Translations under genes and position numbers: made by a program
Assembly (NCBI GenBank): GCA_033239005.1
Contig: BSQZ01000005.1
Coordinates: 8,364,501-8,428,500 of the forward strand
DNA from: Lamellibrachia satsuma
Lineage: Eukaryota; Annelida; Polychaeta; Sabellida; Siboglinidae
DNA length: 64,000 nucleotides
Reading direction: 5' to 3'
Shown: in pieces, positions 25,401 through 34,690 of the stretch
Layout of the letters: each line of letters opens with the position of its first letter
Numbering within the stretch: position 1 is the first letter of the stretch
Notes under the pieces: generated by a model
The model's input: only the letters and a program-made list of their open reading frames with translations
Database searches by the model: none
Told to the model about the DNA's origin: nothing

Positions 25401-26836
25401 AGGTCAACGAGGTCAACGGGAAACCCATGGCTGAACTGCTCGAAGAGACCCGAAAGAACACCGTCTACCTCCGTCACTTTGTCAAAGTCGTAGAGATGTG
25501 GGAATGCGAGTGGAAAGAGACGAGACGAGATCCTGTCGTGAAAAAGCTTCTGGATGCTACATTTCCGCGACGACGTCGTGCACGATGGACGATGACGTCA
25601 CAACAGATCCTGAGCGGCGTGCGTGCCGGAACCGTGTTCGGTCTGATCGAGTGTGACCTTCGCGTACCGGAAGCATTGCGAGAACACTTTGCCGAGATGC
25701 AGCCCGTGTTCAAGAACATTCGACTGACACGCGACGATCTCGGACCGTTCATGCGCCGATACGCCGAGGAGCACGACATCATGACGACACCGAGACGCAT
25801 GCTCGTGGGTAGTTATCGAGGGGATAAGATCCTGCTTGCCACGCCTCTGCTGCGATGGTACATGGACCACGGTCTCGAGGTGACGTACGTGTATCAGGTC
25901 ATCGAGTACGATCCCGTCCCGTGTTTCAGACGGTTCGGTGATGCAGTGTCCACGGCGCGACGCGAAGGAGACGTCCACTCGCACAAGGCCATCATCGCAG
26001 ACACCATGAAGTTGCTGGGGAACTCGGGTTACGGAAAGACCATAACCAACGTGGACCGACATCGCAACGTCAATTATTGCAAAGAGAAGGCGGCATCGCT
26101 CTTGGTCAACGATAAGAGATTCCGACAACTCGATGTCATCGTGGACGATGCGTACGAGATAGAAATGGACAAGAAGACCGTCACGTACAGCCTACCCATA
26201 CACGTGGGATTCTTCGTTCTGCAGTACGCCAAGATGCGCATGTTGCAGTTCTACTACGACTTCATCGACAGGTACCTGGAGCGCCCTCTTTTCCAGTACT
26301 GCGAGACAGATACAGATTCTGCCTATTTGGCCTTGGCCGGCGAGTCCGTCGACGCCCTCGTGACCCCGGAACTACGAGAACATTACTTCCGGCATCGTTC
26401 CGAATGGTTGCCGTCCGAATGTTGCGACCATCATCGGAACGAGTACGTGCGCTGTCGACTCGCCAATAGACCGTGGGTCGGCGACGAGGAGTGCTGTAAA
26501 GCGCGTAGGGCGTACGATAAGAGGACACCTGATCTGTTCAAGGTGGAATGGTCCGGCGACGGGTTCGTGGGGTTGTGCAGCAAGACGTACTATTGTTTCG
26601 GAGCCACCGACAAATACAGCACCAAAGGACTGAGCAAACGTCACAACGACATCGACAAGAACGCGTTCCTGGAGGTGCTCACCAACCGTCGGAGCGGAAG
26701 TGGAAAGAACCGTGGGTTCCGGGTGCGTCACTCGACCGTGATGACGTACGTACAGGAACGAGCGGCTCTCACCTACTTCTACCCCAAACGAGTGGTGCAC
26801 GAGGACGGGGTGAGCACGGGTCCGGTGGATGTGTAG
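22455..26836 (+). CDS. POLB: Protein-primed family B DNA polymerase with N-terminal zinc fingers, frame broken
   Basis: Replicative polymerase of the element. From ATG 22455, three C2H2-type fingers come first (Cys6/Cys9/His22/His27; Cys58/Cys61/His74/Cys79; Cys100/Cys103/His116/Cys121), with a Ser/Arg run between the second and third. The palm-exonuclease part reads FDFECWF (ExoI, near 23940), IGFNSGKYDLN (ExoII), YDANALYLWS (motif A), KLLGNSGYGK (motif B), ETDTDSAY (motif C, catalytic Asp pair kept, near 26310) and KTYYCFG. The frame is open in 22455-24023 and 23822-26836, but two breaks separate them: one near 23695-23705, and one at 23790-23822 where a Cys/His knuckle normally found before RVYPGGVYH seems to be deleted. 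So either the gene is damaged or the sequence has errors. An acidic insert (EQEEQEEQDDKDEEN) lies in the exonuclease region. Confidence 0.9.
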
Positions 26837-26875
26837 AAAAGGACGATGCACGGTGGTCGTCTTTCATAAGCGACC

Positions 26876-27502
26876 ATGGACGCGCGGTGGAAACATCCTT
26901 TCACGTGCATCGTCGCCGGTCCGACGGGATGCGGCAAAAGTACTTTCGTGACGCGTATGCTACGTCACGCTGCTGCGATGATCGATCCACCTCCCGAACG
27001 GATCACGTGGTGTTACGGAGAATGGCAAGAGGCTTACGCGACGATGGACTTGACGGACGTGCGCTTCGAGGAAGGGTTGCCGAGTGCTAGCATGTTCGAT
27101 TCGTCGACGAGGAACCTCATCGTCATAGACGATCTCATGGCAGAAACGGACGAACGAGTCACGACCTTGTTCACTAAAAAGAGTCACCACAGGAACACGT
27201 CCGTGCTGTATCTCGTACAGAACCTTTTCCCCAAAAACAAAGAGAGTCGTACCATCAGTCTGAATTCTCAATACATGGTGGTGTTCAAGAATCCTCGTGA
27301 TGCATCGCAGATGTCGCACTTGGCTCGACAGATGTATCCGGGGCGCGCTAAATTCGTTCAAGAGGCTTTTAAAGACGCCACTTCGGTACCGTACGGCTAT
27401 CTATTGGTCGATCTCAAACAGGACACGCCCGAGGACATGCGTCTGCGCACGGCCATCTTTCCAGACGACGGTGTTCAGTACGTGTACTTGCCTAAGGTAT
27501 AA
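26876..27502 (+). CDS. ATP: FtsK/HerA-type DNA-packaging ATPase
   Basis: 208 aa, full length for Polinton ATPases. Walker A is AGPTGCGKST at residues 14-23, Walker B is NLIVIDDLM at 80-88, and a sensor-like segment LVQNLFPKNKESRTISLN follows. It would pump DNA into a capsid, as A32-like ATPases do. It begins 39 bp after the PolB stop at ATG 26876 (GACCATGG). The stop codon TAA lies inside the TATAAAAA box of the next gene. The frame is intact. Confidence 0.93.
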   Translation: MDARWKHPFTCIVAGPTGCGKSTFVTRMLRHAAAMIDPPPERITWCYGEWQEAYATMDLTDVRFEEGLPSASMFDSSTRNLIVIDDLMAETDERVTTLFTKKSHHRNTSVLYLVQNLFPKNKESRTISLNSQYMVVFKNPRDASQMSHLARQMYPGRAKFVQEAFKDATSVPYGYLLVDLKQDTPEDMRLRTAIFPDDGVQYVYLPKV

Positions 27503-27505
27503 AAA
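27498..27505 (+). promoter_or_regulatory. TATA box overlapping the ATPase stop codon
   Basis: TATAAAAA at 27498-27505 contains the TAA that ends the ATPase gene (27500-27502). It lies about 42 bp before the next ATG at 27540, so that gene likely has its own promoter. Confidence 0.6.
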
Positions 27506-27539
27506 GCCCGCACGCTTGGATAGTCTATTCATTCCCACC

Positions 27540-27941
27540 ATGTCTGCCCTAGTGAAGAGACACATTATATGCATACAGGCTCTGAACAGGATCAAGAACA
27601 ACAAGTTGAAAAGAGCCATCATCGAAAACGCTGACGCCGATCTTTTGTGTGCGCTAGCCGAGTGTGCCTACAACATATTAAAACAGAACATTCCATTGTC
27701 TGCATTACAAAGGCGTCGTTTGAGTAAATACAGGGAGAGGTTACGGGAGTTGGCTCACAGTCGAACGTCGGCTGGTAGAAGACGACGTCTCTTGCTGCAC
27801 CGACAGGTCGGCGAAGGACAGAGCGGAGGGTTCCTATCGGCCTTCCTAGCACCGTTGGCTAGTTCGGTGTTTCTACCCTTGCTTCGAGAGGTGCTGCTCC
27901 CGCAAGCAACCAGGTCGCGCCATCTTCGTTCGGGAGGCTAG
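27540..27941 (+). CDS. Conserved small basic Polinton protein with hydrophobic C-terminus
   Basis: 133 aa from ATG 27540. The N-terminal 60 residues form basic helices (RHIICIQALNRIKNNKLKRAI, ADLLCALAECAYNILK), then an Arg-rich stretch (SAGRRRRLLLHRQ), then a glycine-led hydrophobic C-terminus (GGFLSAFLAPLASSVFLPLL) that could insert in membranes. This layout is typical of a small protein found next to the ATPase in many Polintons. It has been compared with adenovirus core or membrane-lytic proteins; its function is not established. It has its own TATA box and its stop (27939-27941) abuts the next ATG. Confidence 0.75.
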   Translation: MSALVKRHIICIQALNRIKNNKLKRAIIENADADLLCALAECAYNILKQNIPLSALQRRRLSKYRERLRELAHSRTSAGRRRRLLLHRQVGEGQSGGFLSAFLAPLASSVFLPLLREVLLPQATRSRHLRSGG

Positions 27942-28742
27942 ATGGAACACGCACGCAAGATGGCCTTGGTAGATCCACGAATGTTGGACACGCTTCGATC
28001 ACCCCCACCCCCGACGGATACCTTAGGTAAGAAGGTACGAGCTCTCGACGACGAGATGACGGCCATCCTCGACAGAAACGACCTCGACGACAGGACCAAG
28101 GTAACATTGTATAATCAGGTGTTGCAACGGTATAACGTCTTGTCCGATAAACACGCCAAGGAACCGACACGAGTGATCGCAGTGAACGAGTCTGGGCCGG
28201 GGCCGGGGCCGGGGGCGGGGGCGGGGCCGGGGGCGGGGGCGAGGGAAGCTCCTGCTAGCGAGATAGAAGCCGACGTCGTGGATACCGTCCCCAAGACCAT
28301 GCAAGGCAAAGCCAGACGGTTGATGGAGCGTATGAAAAGAAACCGCATGTATTGGACCGCTCGCGGCGAACTGATCCACGAGGGTGTGCCCATCGCCGGA
28401 AGTAACGTGGTGGATCTCGTGAACGATGTGTTGCGCAAGAGAAAGACCAATCCGACGGGATGGCAACCGTTTGCAAGACAACTCCGTGCCATGAACCTAC
28501 CCATGGAGTTGGTCGGTAACGTCGCCAGGAGAGACTACATACGTCAGGCACCGACACCAACCACATCCACTCCAGGTCGTCGTCGAATACCGGCTACTCC
28601 TCGCTCTGGTGGTAGCGCAAGAAGATCGCTCAGTTGGACACCCCTCGCTCGTCGTCGACGCGGTCAAATGGAACATTCCATGCTCACCCCACCTCCAGAA
28701 CGCAAGGCACTGGCGTCATTGGCTAGTTGGGAAGACATTTAA
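27942..28742 (+). CDS. Conserved Polinton protein of unknown function, probable virion or assembly component
   Basis: 266 aa. ATG 27942 follows the previous TAG with no gap; a second in-frame ATG is at 27960. The N-terminal part reads MALVDPRMLDTL, DTLGKKVRALDDEMTAIL and DRTKVTLYNQVLQRY (helical). A Gly/Pro/Ala repeat (28190-28242) follows, then a conserved core VPKTMQGKARRLMERM, VVDLVNDVLRKRKT, PTGWQPFARQLRAMNLP, and a basic, Ser/Pro/Arg-rich tail. The core pattern recurs across Polintons between ATPase and integrase or capsid genes, but no function is established. The GC-rich repeat differs sharply in composition from the rest. Confidence 0.75.
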   Translation: MEHARKMALVDPRMLDTLRSPPPPTDTLGKKVRALDDEMTAILDRNDLDDRTKVTLYNQVLQRYNVLSDKHAKEPTRVIAVNESGPGPGPGAGAGPGAGAREAPASEIEADVVDTVPKTMQGKARRLMERMKRNRMYWTARGELIHEGVPIAGSNVVDLVNDVLRKRKTNPTGWQPFARQLRAMNLPMELVGNVARRDYIRQAPTPTTSTPGRRRIPATPRSGGSARRSLSWTPLARRRRGQMEHSMLTPPPERKALASLASWEDI

Positions 28743-28900
28743 GTCGTTGCAACACGCGTCCACAGCTCAGTGTGCACTGCGATGTCGAGCGATCCACAGA
28801 CACGTACTACCGTTCCGTCGTCGTTACAGCATTTTTCGTTGCATTTGCTTGATTGCTGACGCTATAGTGCGAAATCTTTACAACAGTTGCTCTGCAGAGT
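28743..28900. other. Short spacer before the membrane protein gene
   Basis: It holds only a 25-codon frame (28782-28859) without recognisable features. Confidence 0.5.
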
Positions 28901-29062
28901 ATGATCACAGTACTAGAATATAGATCATTCGTCATCGTCTTGGGTGTGGTAGTGGGGCTTCTGGTGTACGTCAGCGTACTCTTTCTTACTCGTCACGAAC
29001 CGTGCTGCGCACCGTGCTGCGCAGTAAACGTCACAACCGTCAGTCCATCGGAACTCTTTTAA
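28901..29062 (+). CDS. Small single-pass membrane protein, 53 aa, overlapping the integrase start
   Basis: ATG 28901 to TAA 29060-29062. Residues 10-29 (FVIVLGVVVGLLVYVSVLFL) form one strong transmembrane segment, followed by RHEPCCAPCCA, a cysteine-rich turn that could be palmitoylated, and a polar tail. The stop and the integrase ATG overlap as TAATG. The frame is too short for ordinary ORF lists, but the hydrophobic profile and the stop-start overlap support it. It may be a virion or host-membrane factor; this is inference. Confidence 0.55.
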   Translation: MITVLEYRSFVIVLGVVVGLLVYVSVLFLTRHEPCCAPCCAVNVTTVSPSELF

Positions 29063-30169
29063 TGGCACCGAAGAAAGAACGAGCACTTAGGACGGTCTAC
29101 TTCGATCCGAAAAGGGTAGGTAGTTACGGCGGACCCGATGCCTTGCGACGCGTCACGCACATATCAAGAAAAAAGGTCGCGGAATGGTTGTCGGAACAGG
29201 ACGCCTATACCCTACACAAGCCGGCTAGACGTCGTTTCGAGAGACGACGCGTCATCGTGAGCGGTCTGCATCAGCAGTGGCAGGCCGATCTCGTCGATCT
29301 GTCGCATTTGAAAAAGCACAACGACGGTATGACCTTTCTCCTCACGGTGATCGACGTCTTCTCGAAAGTGGCCTGGTGTGTTCCCATGAAGAACAAGTCC
29401 GCGGCGTCGTTGGTAGCGGCACTTGACAGCACGTTCAGCAAAGGCTGGCCAAAGATGTTGCAGACAGACCAAGGAAAGGAATTTCTGAATAGATCCGTCC
29501 AGGCTCTATTGAAGAAGCACAACATCCATCACTTCTCCACGCACAACGCGGAGACGAAGGCGTGCTTCGTGGAAAGATTCAACAGGACGTTGAAGTCACG
29601 CATGTGGCGATACTTCACGAAACACCAGACGTGGCGATACATCAACATCCTTCAGGACCTGGTGCATTCGTACAACAACAGCTACCACCGCAGTATCGGC
29701 ATGGCTCCTTCACAGGTGAGTTACCGTAATCAGGAAAAGGTGTGGCAGCGTCTGTACGGTCACGACGGTAAAGGCGTGCCCAAGTTGCGCGTGTCGGATC
29801 GCGTACGAATCAGCAAGTACGAAAGGTAAGTTCGAAAAGGGGTACACGGCGAATTGGAGCGAAGAGATTTTCACGATACACGAGGTTCATCCCTCTGCTC
29901 CACCCGTGTATCGATTGAAGGACGATTTCGGCGAAGTGCTGGAAGGTACCTTCTACGAAATGGAGTTGCAGAAAGTGTTGGTACCCCCCGATAAACTGTT
30001 CTACGTGCAAGAGGTCCTGGATCGTCGCAAGGTAGGTGGACGAAATCAAGTTTTCGTGAAATGGTTCGGCTACCCCTCCAAATTCAACAGCTGGATCGAT
30101 GCCAAGGCACTGGTGCAGTCTACTATAAAGACTAGCCACGCGTTCGGTAAGACTTCATTCGAGACATGA
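29062..30169 (+). CDS. INT: Retroviral-type integrase with C-terminal chromodomain, one frame break
   Basis: Inserts the element's DNA by DDE chemistry. From ATG 29062 the catalytic residues are Asp76 (QWQADLVD), Asp136 (LQTDQGKEF) and Glu171 (VERFNRTLK), preceded by the TLHKP and RRRF segment usual for Polintons. The first frame stops at 29829. The following frame (about 29825-30169) continues the SH3-like part (EKGYTANWSEEIFTIHEV) and ends with a chromodomain (YVQEVLDRRKVGG, VFVKWFGYPSKFNSWI), known in other integrases to read histone marks. The break at about 29820-29828 lies in gaaaggtaagt, which also looks like a splice donor, but no intron is needed. It could be mutation, sequencing error or, less likely, programmed frameshifting. 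Its TGA overlaps the next ATG (ATGA). Confidence 0.92.
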
Positions 30170-30495
30170 CACATGACACGACAACACGAGACTTCACCGT
30201 CGTAGAACAGGAGGAACAAGAGGACGTAGTAGTAGAGGACAGTACTGACGCGCAGAACGCAGAGGACAGTGGTAGCAGTAGCAGCGGTAGCACTCCTTGG
30301 CATCTGTTCGGTACCGTGTGTCCTAAAGAGGAAATAGTCGTTCTGTGTCAGGTGCTCGTCTTGTTTACGGTCATTCTCATAAGCATTTACAATCTGACCA
30401 CAGGTCACGAGAATTCTAATCTGTGGACGGCTCTGTTGAGTAGTTCTTTGGGTTACCTGCTCCCCAATCCCACGTTGAGAGGTCATGGCGAGTGA
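30166..30495 (+). CDS. Small Polinton membrane protein, 109 aa
   Basis: Starts in an ATGA overlap with the integrase stop. Residues 1-45 are acidic and Ser-rich (VEQEEQEDVVVEDSTD, GSSSSGS). Residues 56-77 (EIVVLCQVLVLFTVILISIYNL) form a transmembrane helix, followed by LWTALLSSSLGYLLPNP, a second hydrophobic segment with a conserved end. This shape is common in Polintons before the penton-like gene. Role unknown; virion-membrane or cell-membrane location is inferred. The stop overlaps the next gene by 11 bp. Confidence 0.7.
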   Translation: MTHDTTTRDFTVVEQEEQEDVVVEDSTDAQNAEDSGSSSSGSTPWHLFGTVCPKEEIVVLCQVLVLFTVILISIYNLTTGHENSNLWTALLSSSLGYLLPNPTLRGHGE

Positions 30496-31408
30496 TTTCT
30501 ACCTGACACTGCCTAGCAACGCTTCCATGAAGATGTATCCCAACAATACGTTGGCTCATTACATCACAGACTTACCTCGACTTATCGATCTGACTGGCGA
30601 GTGGGAATGCGGGGTGGCAGAAATACAGTACCCGCATACGTGGTACAACATAGGAATGTACGACACCTGGTTCTTCCTTAACGAGACTATTGCTGTGGGT
30701 CTAACCTCGAGTGCAAGGATCAGTGCTGGATATTACAAGTCTCCCGCGACATTGATGGATCACGTCAACAGGGGACTGGACAGTATGGCGACGGATAAGA
30801 TACGAGCAAAGTTGACCTACAGCCCCGTCACTCAAAAAATGACGATGCACATGACACCAGGCACCGAGTTCACTGTACCTCGCCGCAGTGCGTTGGGACG
30901 AATGTTAGGTTTCGAACCACCGGTGGTCAGCAGTCCGTCAGCATCGACACCAGCACCACCATCGCTACTAGGATCGATCATGACAGCAGCGGCAGCAACA
31001 GCAGAGACGATAACAACGGACGAGAATCTCGGTCTCACACCGTCGGCCACCGTGCTTTTGCCACCCAAAGACACTCCCGATGGTCCGTATACCTACCGTA
31101 AAGAAGCCGAGCACGTGGTGCAGATGAATCAAGGGTTCGATACCATATACGTTTACACGGACGTCGTGGAGTCTCGTATAGTAGGTGACACTGTCGCACC
31201 TTTGTTGCGAGCCCTCCCGGTTGTCGGAAGTCACGGCGAAACGGTATCCGACAGGTTCACTAACATTCACTACGTGCCTCTGTTGTACTCGCACTTCAAG
31301 TCGATTGAAATCGATATAAGGGACGACACAGGACGACGCGTGCCATTCGAGTACGGTAGAGTGACCGTGACACTTCATTTTCGACGGCGCAGGATCGGAC
31401 TGTTCTGA
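30485..31408 (+). CDS. Minor capsid protein, penton-base-like
   Basis: 307 aa, intact. The start MASDFYLTLPSNASMKMYPNNT followed by AHYITDLPRLIDLTGEWECGVAEIQYPHTW is the typical N-terminus of the Polinton minor capsid (single jelly roll, vertex penton). The C-terminal half holds the second conserved part (YTYRKEAEH, TIYVYTDVVE, IHYVPLLYSHFKSIEIDIRD). The middle (about residues 138-190) is Ser/Ala/Thr-rich and probably a loop. ATG 30485 overlaps the preceding gene. It would close the five-fold vertices of a capsid made by the MCP at 31802. Confidence 0.88.
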   Translation: MASDFYLTLPSNASMKMYPNNTLAHYITDLPRLIDLTGEWECGVAEIQYPHTWYNIGMYDTWFFLNETIAVGLTSSARISAGYYKSPATLMDHVNRGLDSMATDKIRAKLTYSPVTQKMTMHMTPGTEFTVPRRSALGRMLGFEPPVVSSPSASTPAPPSLLGSIMTAAAATAETITTDENLGLTPSATVLLPPKDTPDGPYTYRKEAEHVVQMNQGFDTIYVYTDVVESRIVGDTVAPLLRALPVVGSHGETVSDRFTNIHYVPLLYSHFKSIEIDIRDDTGRRVPFEYGRVTVTLHFRRRRIGLF

Positions 31409-31410
31409 AG

Positions 31411-31819
31411 ATGAATTACAACGAGTATTACGCACGTCAGGCAGGTGGTGCGCTGCCCTACTTTGCCGGTGCTCAATATCAGCGGGGACACGGACTAGGT
31501 AGTCTGTTCACCGGTCTGCTGCGCAGCGCCATGCCACTCATCAGAGAGGTGCCGTGGCGTTGGGAAAGGAGCGTTGAAGACCGGCGTGCGCATAGCCGAT
31601 GACGTCATGTCTGGACAGAGCATAAAAAGGCAACCAAACGACGCGTCACAGATGCCGGTAGGAATCTGTTGCGTATGGTTCCTGGCGTACGACCTCGTAA
31701 ACGTATAAAACGCGCGCCGGCAAAGAAAGGAGTCACTTTAGCAAAGAGACGACGCAAGAGACAGACGTCTACGAAACGCGAGGCCGACATATTCGACGAC
31801 GATGGCATTCGTACATAAA
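31411..31819 (+). pseudogene. Basic pVI-like minor virion protein, frame broken
   Basis: The N-terminus is open for 63 codons (MNYNEYYARQAGGALPYFAG, YQRGHGLGSLFTGLLR, the last an amphipathic hydrophobic helix as in membrane-lytic minor capsid proteins). Downstream, other frames continue a very basic protein (RIADDVMSGQS; then KRAPAKKGV, AKRRRKRQ). At least two, probably three, indels lie between about 31545 and 31640. The last frame ends at 31819, overlapping the MCP start by 18 bp. A Gly-rich start, hydrophobic helix and Lys/Arg-rich tail are usual for this Polinton gene. The breaks may be real inactivation or sequence error. Confidence 0.7.
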
Positions 31820-33118
31820 CAGTCGTGCGAAGGGGTCAAGACCGAGCTGGATCTCTTTACCGTACCCCCCACTCAGACCAGCATCATCGACAGTCACGTA
31901 GTGGAACAACAACCTTTGTCCTCTCTGGACTCGGGTGGACCGATAGAATTCCTCATACCTGGATCGGGAGACGATTACCTGGATCTCGCCAACACGATAC
32001 TGCACGTACAAGTGAAGGTGACACGAGCCAACGGGGACGATCTCGACTTGGTCGATCCCGTGGCACCGATGAATAACTGGATGCATGCACTGATCAGTCA
32101 AGCCGACGTCTCCCTGAACGGTATGCTCGTGAGCCCTTCGACCAACACGTATGCGTATCGCGCCTACATAGAGACGCTGCTCAGCTACGGTCCCGATGCC
32201 AAGGACACGCAACTGACGAGTCAGCTGTGGCACAAGGACACGGCCACTCGCATGGACGCCTGCGAGATAGCCGACGGACCCGCAGCTAACGAAGGGTTCG
32301 TGGCTCGACGACAGAACATCCTGAGGAGCCGTGTTGTCGATATGATGGACCGTCTCCACGTGGACCTCTTTCTGCAGGATAAATTCCTCATCAACGGCGT
32401 CGACGTCAAGATACGACTGGTGCGTAGTAAACCTGCTTTTGCACTCATGGCTGGTGGAGCAAACCCCGATTACAAGATACAAATAGTCAATGCCTGCTTG
32501 TTTGCAAAGAAAGTCACCGTGAATCCCAGCGTGCAGATAGCACACGTCAAGGCTATGGAGAAGAGTACGGTCAAGTACCCGATGCGATCCGTCGAGTGCA
32601 AGGTGTACTCCATTCCTGCCGGCACTCGCTCGCACACGTATGAGAACCTGTTCCTCGATACCCTGCCGAAACGTCTGGTGCTGTGCTGCATCGATAACGA
32701 TGCCTACAACGGAGCGTACGACAAGAATCCGTTTCACGCCAAGAACAACGCCATCAGCTTCCTCGCGGTGTACGTCGACGGACGACAGATACCCTCCAAA
32801 CCTTTCCAGCCGAATTTCGAAGACGACCTCTTTGTCAGGAGCTACATGAGTCTGTTCTCGTCGACCGGTAAGTTGTGGCAGGACGAAGGGAACGGACTGA
32901 CTCGCAGCGACTACCGACACGGCTACACCTTCTTCGGTTTCGACCTGACCCCCGATCAGTGCGACGGTCCCTGCTTCCATCTAGTACAAAAAGGCAACCT
33001 GCGCATAGAAGTTCATTTCCGCAATGCGCTGCTGAACACCGTGAACGTCGTCGCCTACGCCGAGCTCGAGTCCGTGCTGGAAATCGACAAGAATCGCAAC
33101 ATCATCTACGACTACTAA
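31802..33118 (+). CDS. MCP: Major capsid protein, double jelly roll
   Basis: 438 aa, intact and of usual length. Conserved segments are GGPIEFLIPGSGDDYLDLAN near residue 45, then MNNWMHALISQADVSLNG, the AYIETLLSYGPDAKDTQLTS segment and WHKDT, and, in the second barrel, LFLQDKFLINGVDVKIRL and a C-terminal FDLTPDQCDG / LVQKGNLRIEVHF. These identify the Polinton DJR capsid protein, which would form pseudo-hexameric capsomers. ATG 31802 overlaps the end of the pVI-like gene, and the stop is one base before the protease ATG. Its intact frame contrasts with the broken neighbours. Confidence 0.92.
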   Translation: MAFVHKQSCEGVKTELDLFTVPPTQTSIIDSHVVEQQPLSSLDSGGPIEFLIPGSGDDYLDLANTILHVQVKVTRANGDDLDLVDPVAPMNNWMHALISQADVSLNGMLVSPSTNTYAYRAYIETLLSYGPDAKDTQLTSQLWHKDTATRMDACEIADGPAANEGFVARRQNILRSRVVDMMDRLHVDLFLQDKFLINGVDVKIRLVRSKPAFALMAGGANPDYKIQIVNACLFAKKVTVNPSVQIAHVKAMEKSTVKYPMRSVECKVYSIPAGTRSHTYENLFLDTLPKRLVLCCIDNDAYNGAYDKNPFHAKNNAISFLAVYVDGRQIPSKPFQPNFEDDLFVRSYMSLFSSTGKLWQDEGNGLTRSDYRHGYTFFGFDLTPDQCDGPCFHLVQKGNLRIEVHFRNALLNTVNVVAYAELESVLEIDKNRNIIYDY

Positions 33119-33119
33119 A

Positions 33120-33608
33120 ATGGACACCCTGCAGATCGCTAGACTACTGGCAGTGGACCCGTGCACCAGAACTATATTTCGCGGCGTCGTACCCAGAGAC
33201 GGACTACCCACTACGATAGACGGCACTCTACCCGCAGCTTTCGTGTGCAACACCGACAACGGCGACGAACCAGGCGAACATTGGATAGCGCTGTACCTGG
33301 ACGCCGACGGACGCGGCGAATACTTCTGCTCGTACGGTCTGCCGCCTCGTTACGCGGCGTTCCGTACCTTCCTGAACAAACACTGTTCCGAATGGACTCA
33401 TAATACCCAGAGGCTTCAGAGTCCTCTGTCTAATGTTTGCGGACAGTATTGCGTTGCTTATGTAATGTTTCGTTGTAAAGGTTCTTCTATGAAGAGTTTC
33501 GTAAACATGTTCCACACTAATCTGGTCAATAACGATTGTGAAGTGTTCGATTGGATGAGACTATTGAAAAAGGGTATACCCTACTATCGTGTATCTTACA
33601 TAGACTGA
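33120..33608 (+). CDS. PRO: Adenain-like cysteine protease
   Basis: 162 aa. His54 (GEHWIALYLD), Gln100 and Cys107 (in SNVCGQYC) correspond to the adenain His54, oxyanion Gln and nucleophile Cys. The acidic residue usually found in the YFDSYG segment is replaced: the sequence here is EYFCSYGLPP, so the third catalytic position looks like Cys. That may weaken the enzyme or reflect a base change. The protease would mature capsid and core proteins. ATG 33120 is one base after the MCP stop, and it is the last gene before the right non-coding region. Confidence 0.87.
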   Translation: MDTLQIARLLAVDPCTRTIFRGVVPRDGLPTTIDGTLPAAFVCNTDNGDEPGEHWIALYLDADGRGEYFCSYGLPPRYAAFRTFLNKHCSEWTHNTQRLQSPLSNVCGQYCVAYVMFRCKGSSMKSFVNMFHTNLVNNDCEVFDWMRLLKKGIPYYRVSYID

Positions 33609-34282
<674 letters not shown>

Positions 34283-34427
34283 TCCAGTCGCTAGGGGGCG
34301 CTCGTGGTGGATGTAGGTCACCGCTAGGGGGCGCTGGGGGCTACCCAGAAGCCTCTATACCGGAAGTTACTGATCACCTCTTTACTGGGCGACTCTTTTG
34401 AGGTCCCATTAGAGCACGATAACTACT
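34283..34427 (-). repeat. Polinton right terminal inverted repeat, 145 bp
   Basis: Reverse complement of 16795-16939. Followed by the target duplication AACGCG at 34428-34433 and preceded by a CA microsatellite. Confidence 0.97.
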
Positions 34428-34439
34428 AACGCGACACTT

Positions 34440-34690
34440 AAATTAACCGTGACACTCTAAACTCTAACCGTGACACGCTATTTTCAGAGAACGAATTACA
34501 ACCTTTGTTAATATACCTTATATTTTAATAATTCTCGAAAGTATCGCGATTCCGGTCTATCATTCCCAAACCTGTCACAGTTTTTCTTTGTACATGAATT
34601 ACACGGAATAGTTTGTATAACCTTTACCATTGTGATTTACAATTATCTATCCCATGGACCGTTTAAAGCTGTTGCATTTGTTACAATAAC
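34440..34690. other. Right flank of the Polinton, no gene recognised
   Basis: AT-rich sequence following the target duplication. It should continue PON copy D, but no exon is recognisable here. Confidence 0.45.

Noticed and set aside
25133..26851. Long minus-strand frames opposite PolB and capsid genes (for example 31769-32980)
   Set aside because: Shadows of the plus-strand genes, which have clear motifs and starts.
29815..29835. GTAAGT at the integrase break as a true intron donor
   Set aside because: Sequence directly downstream continues the integrase C-terminal domain in a shifted frame, so an intron would remove needed coding sequence.
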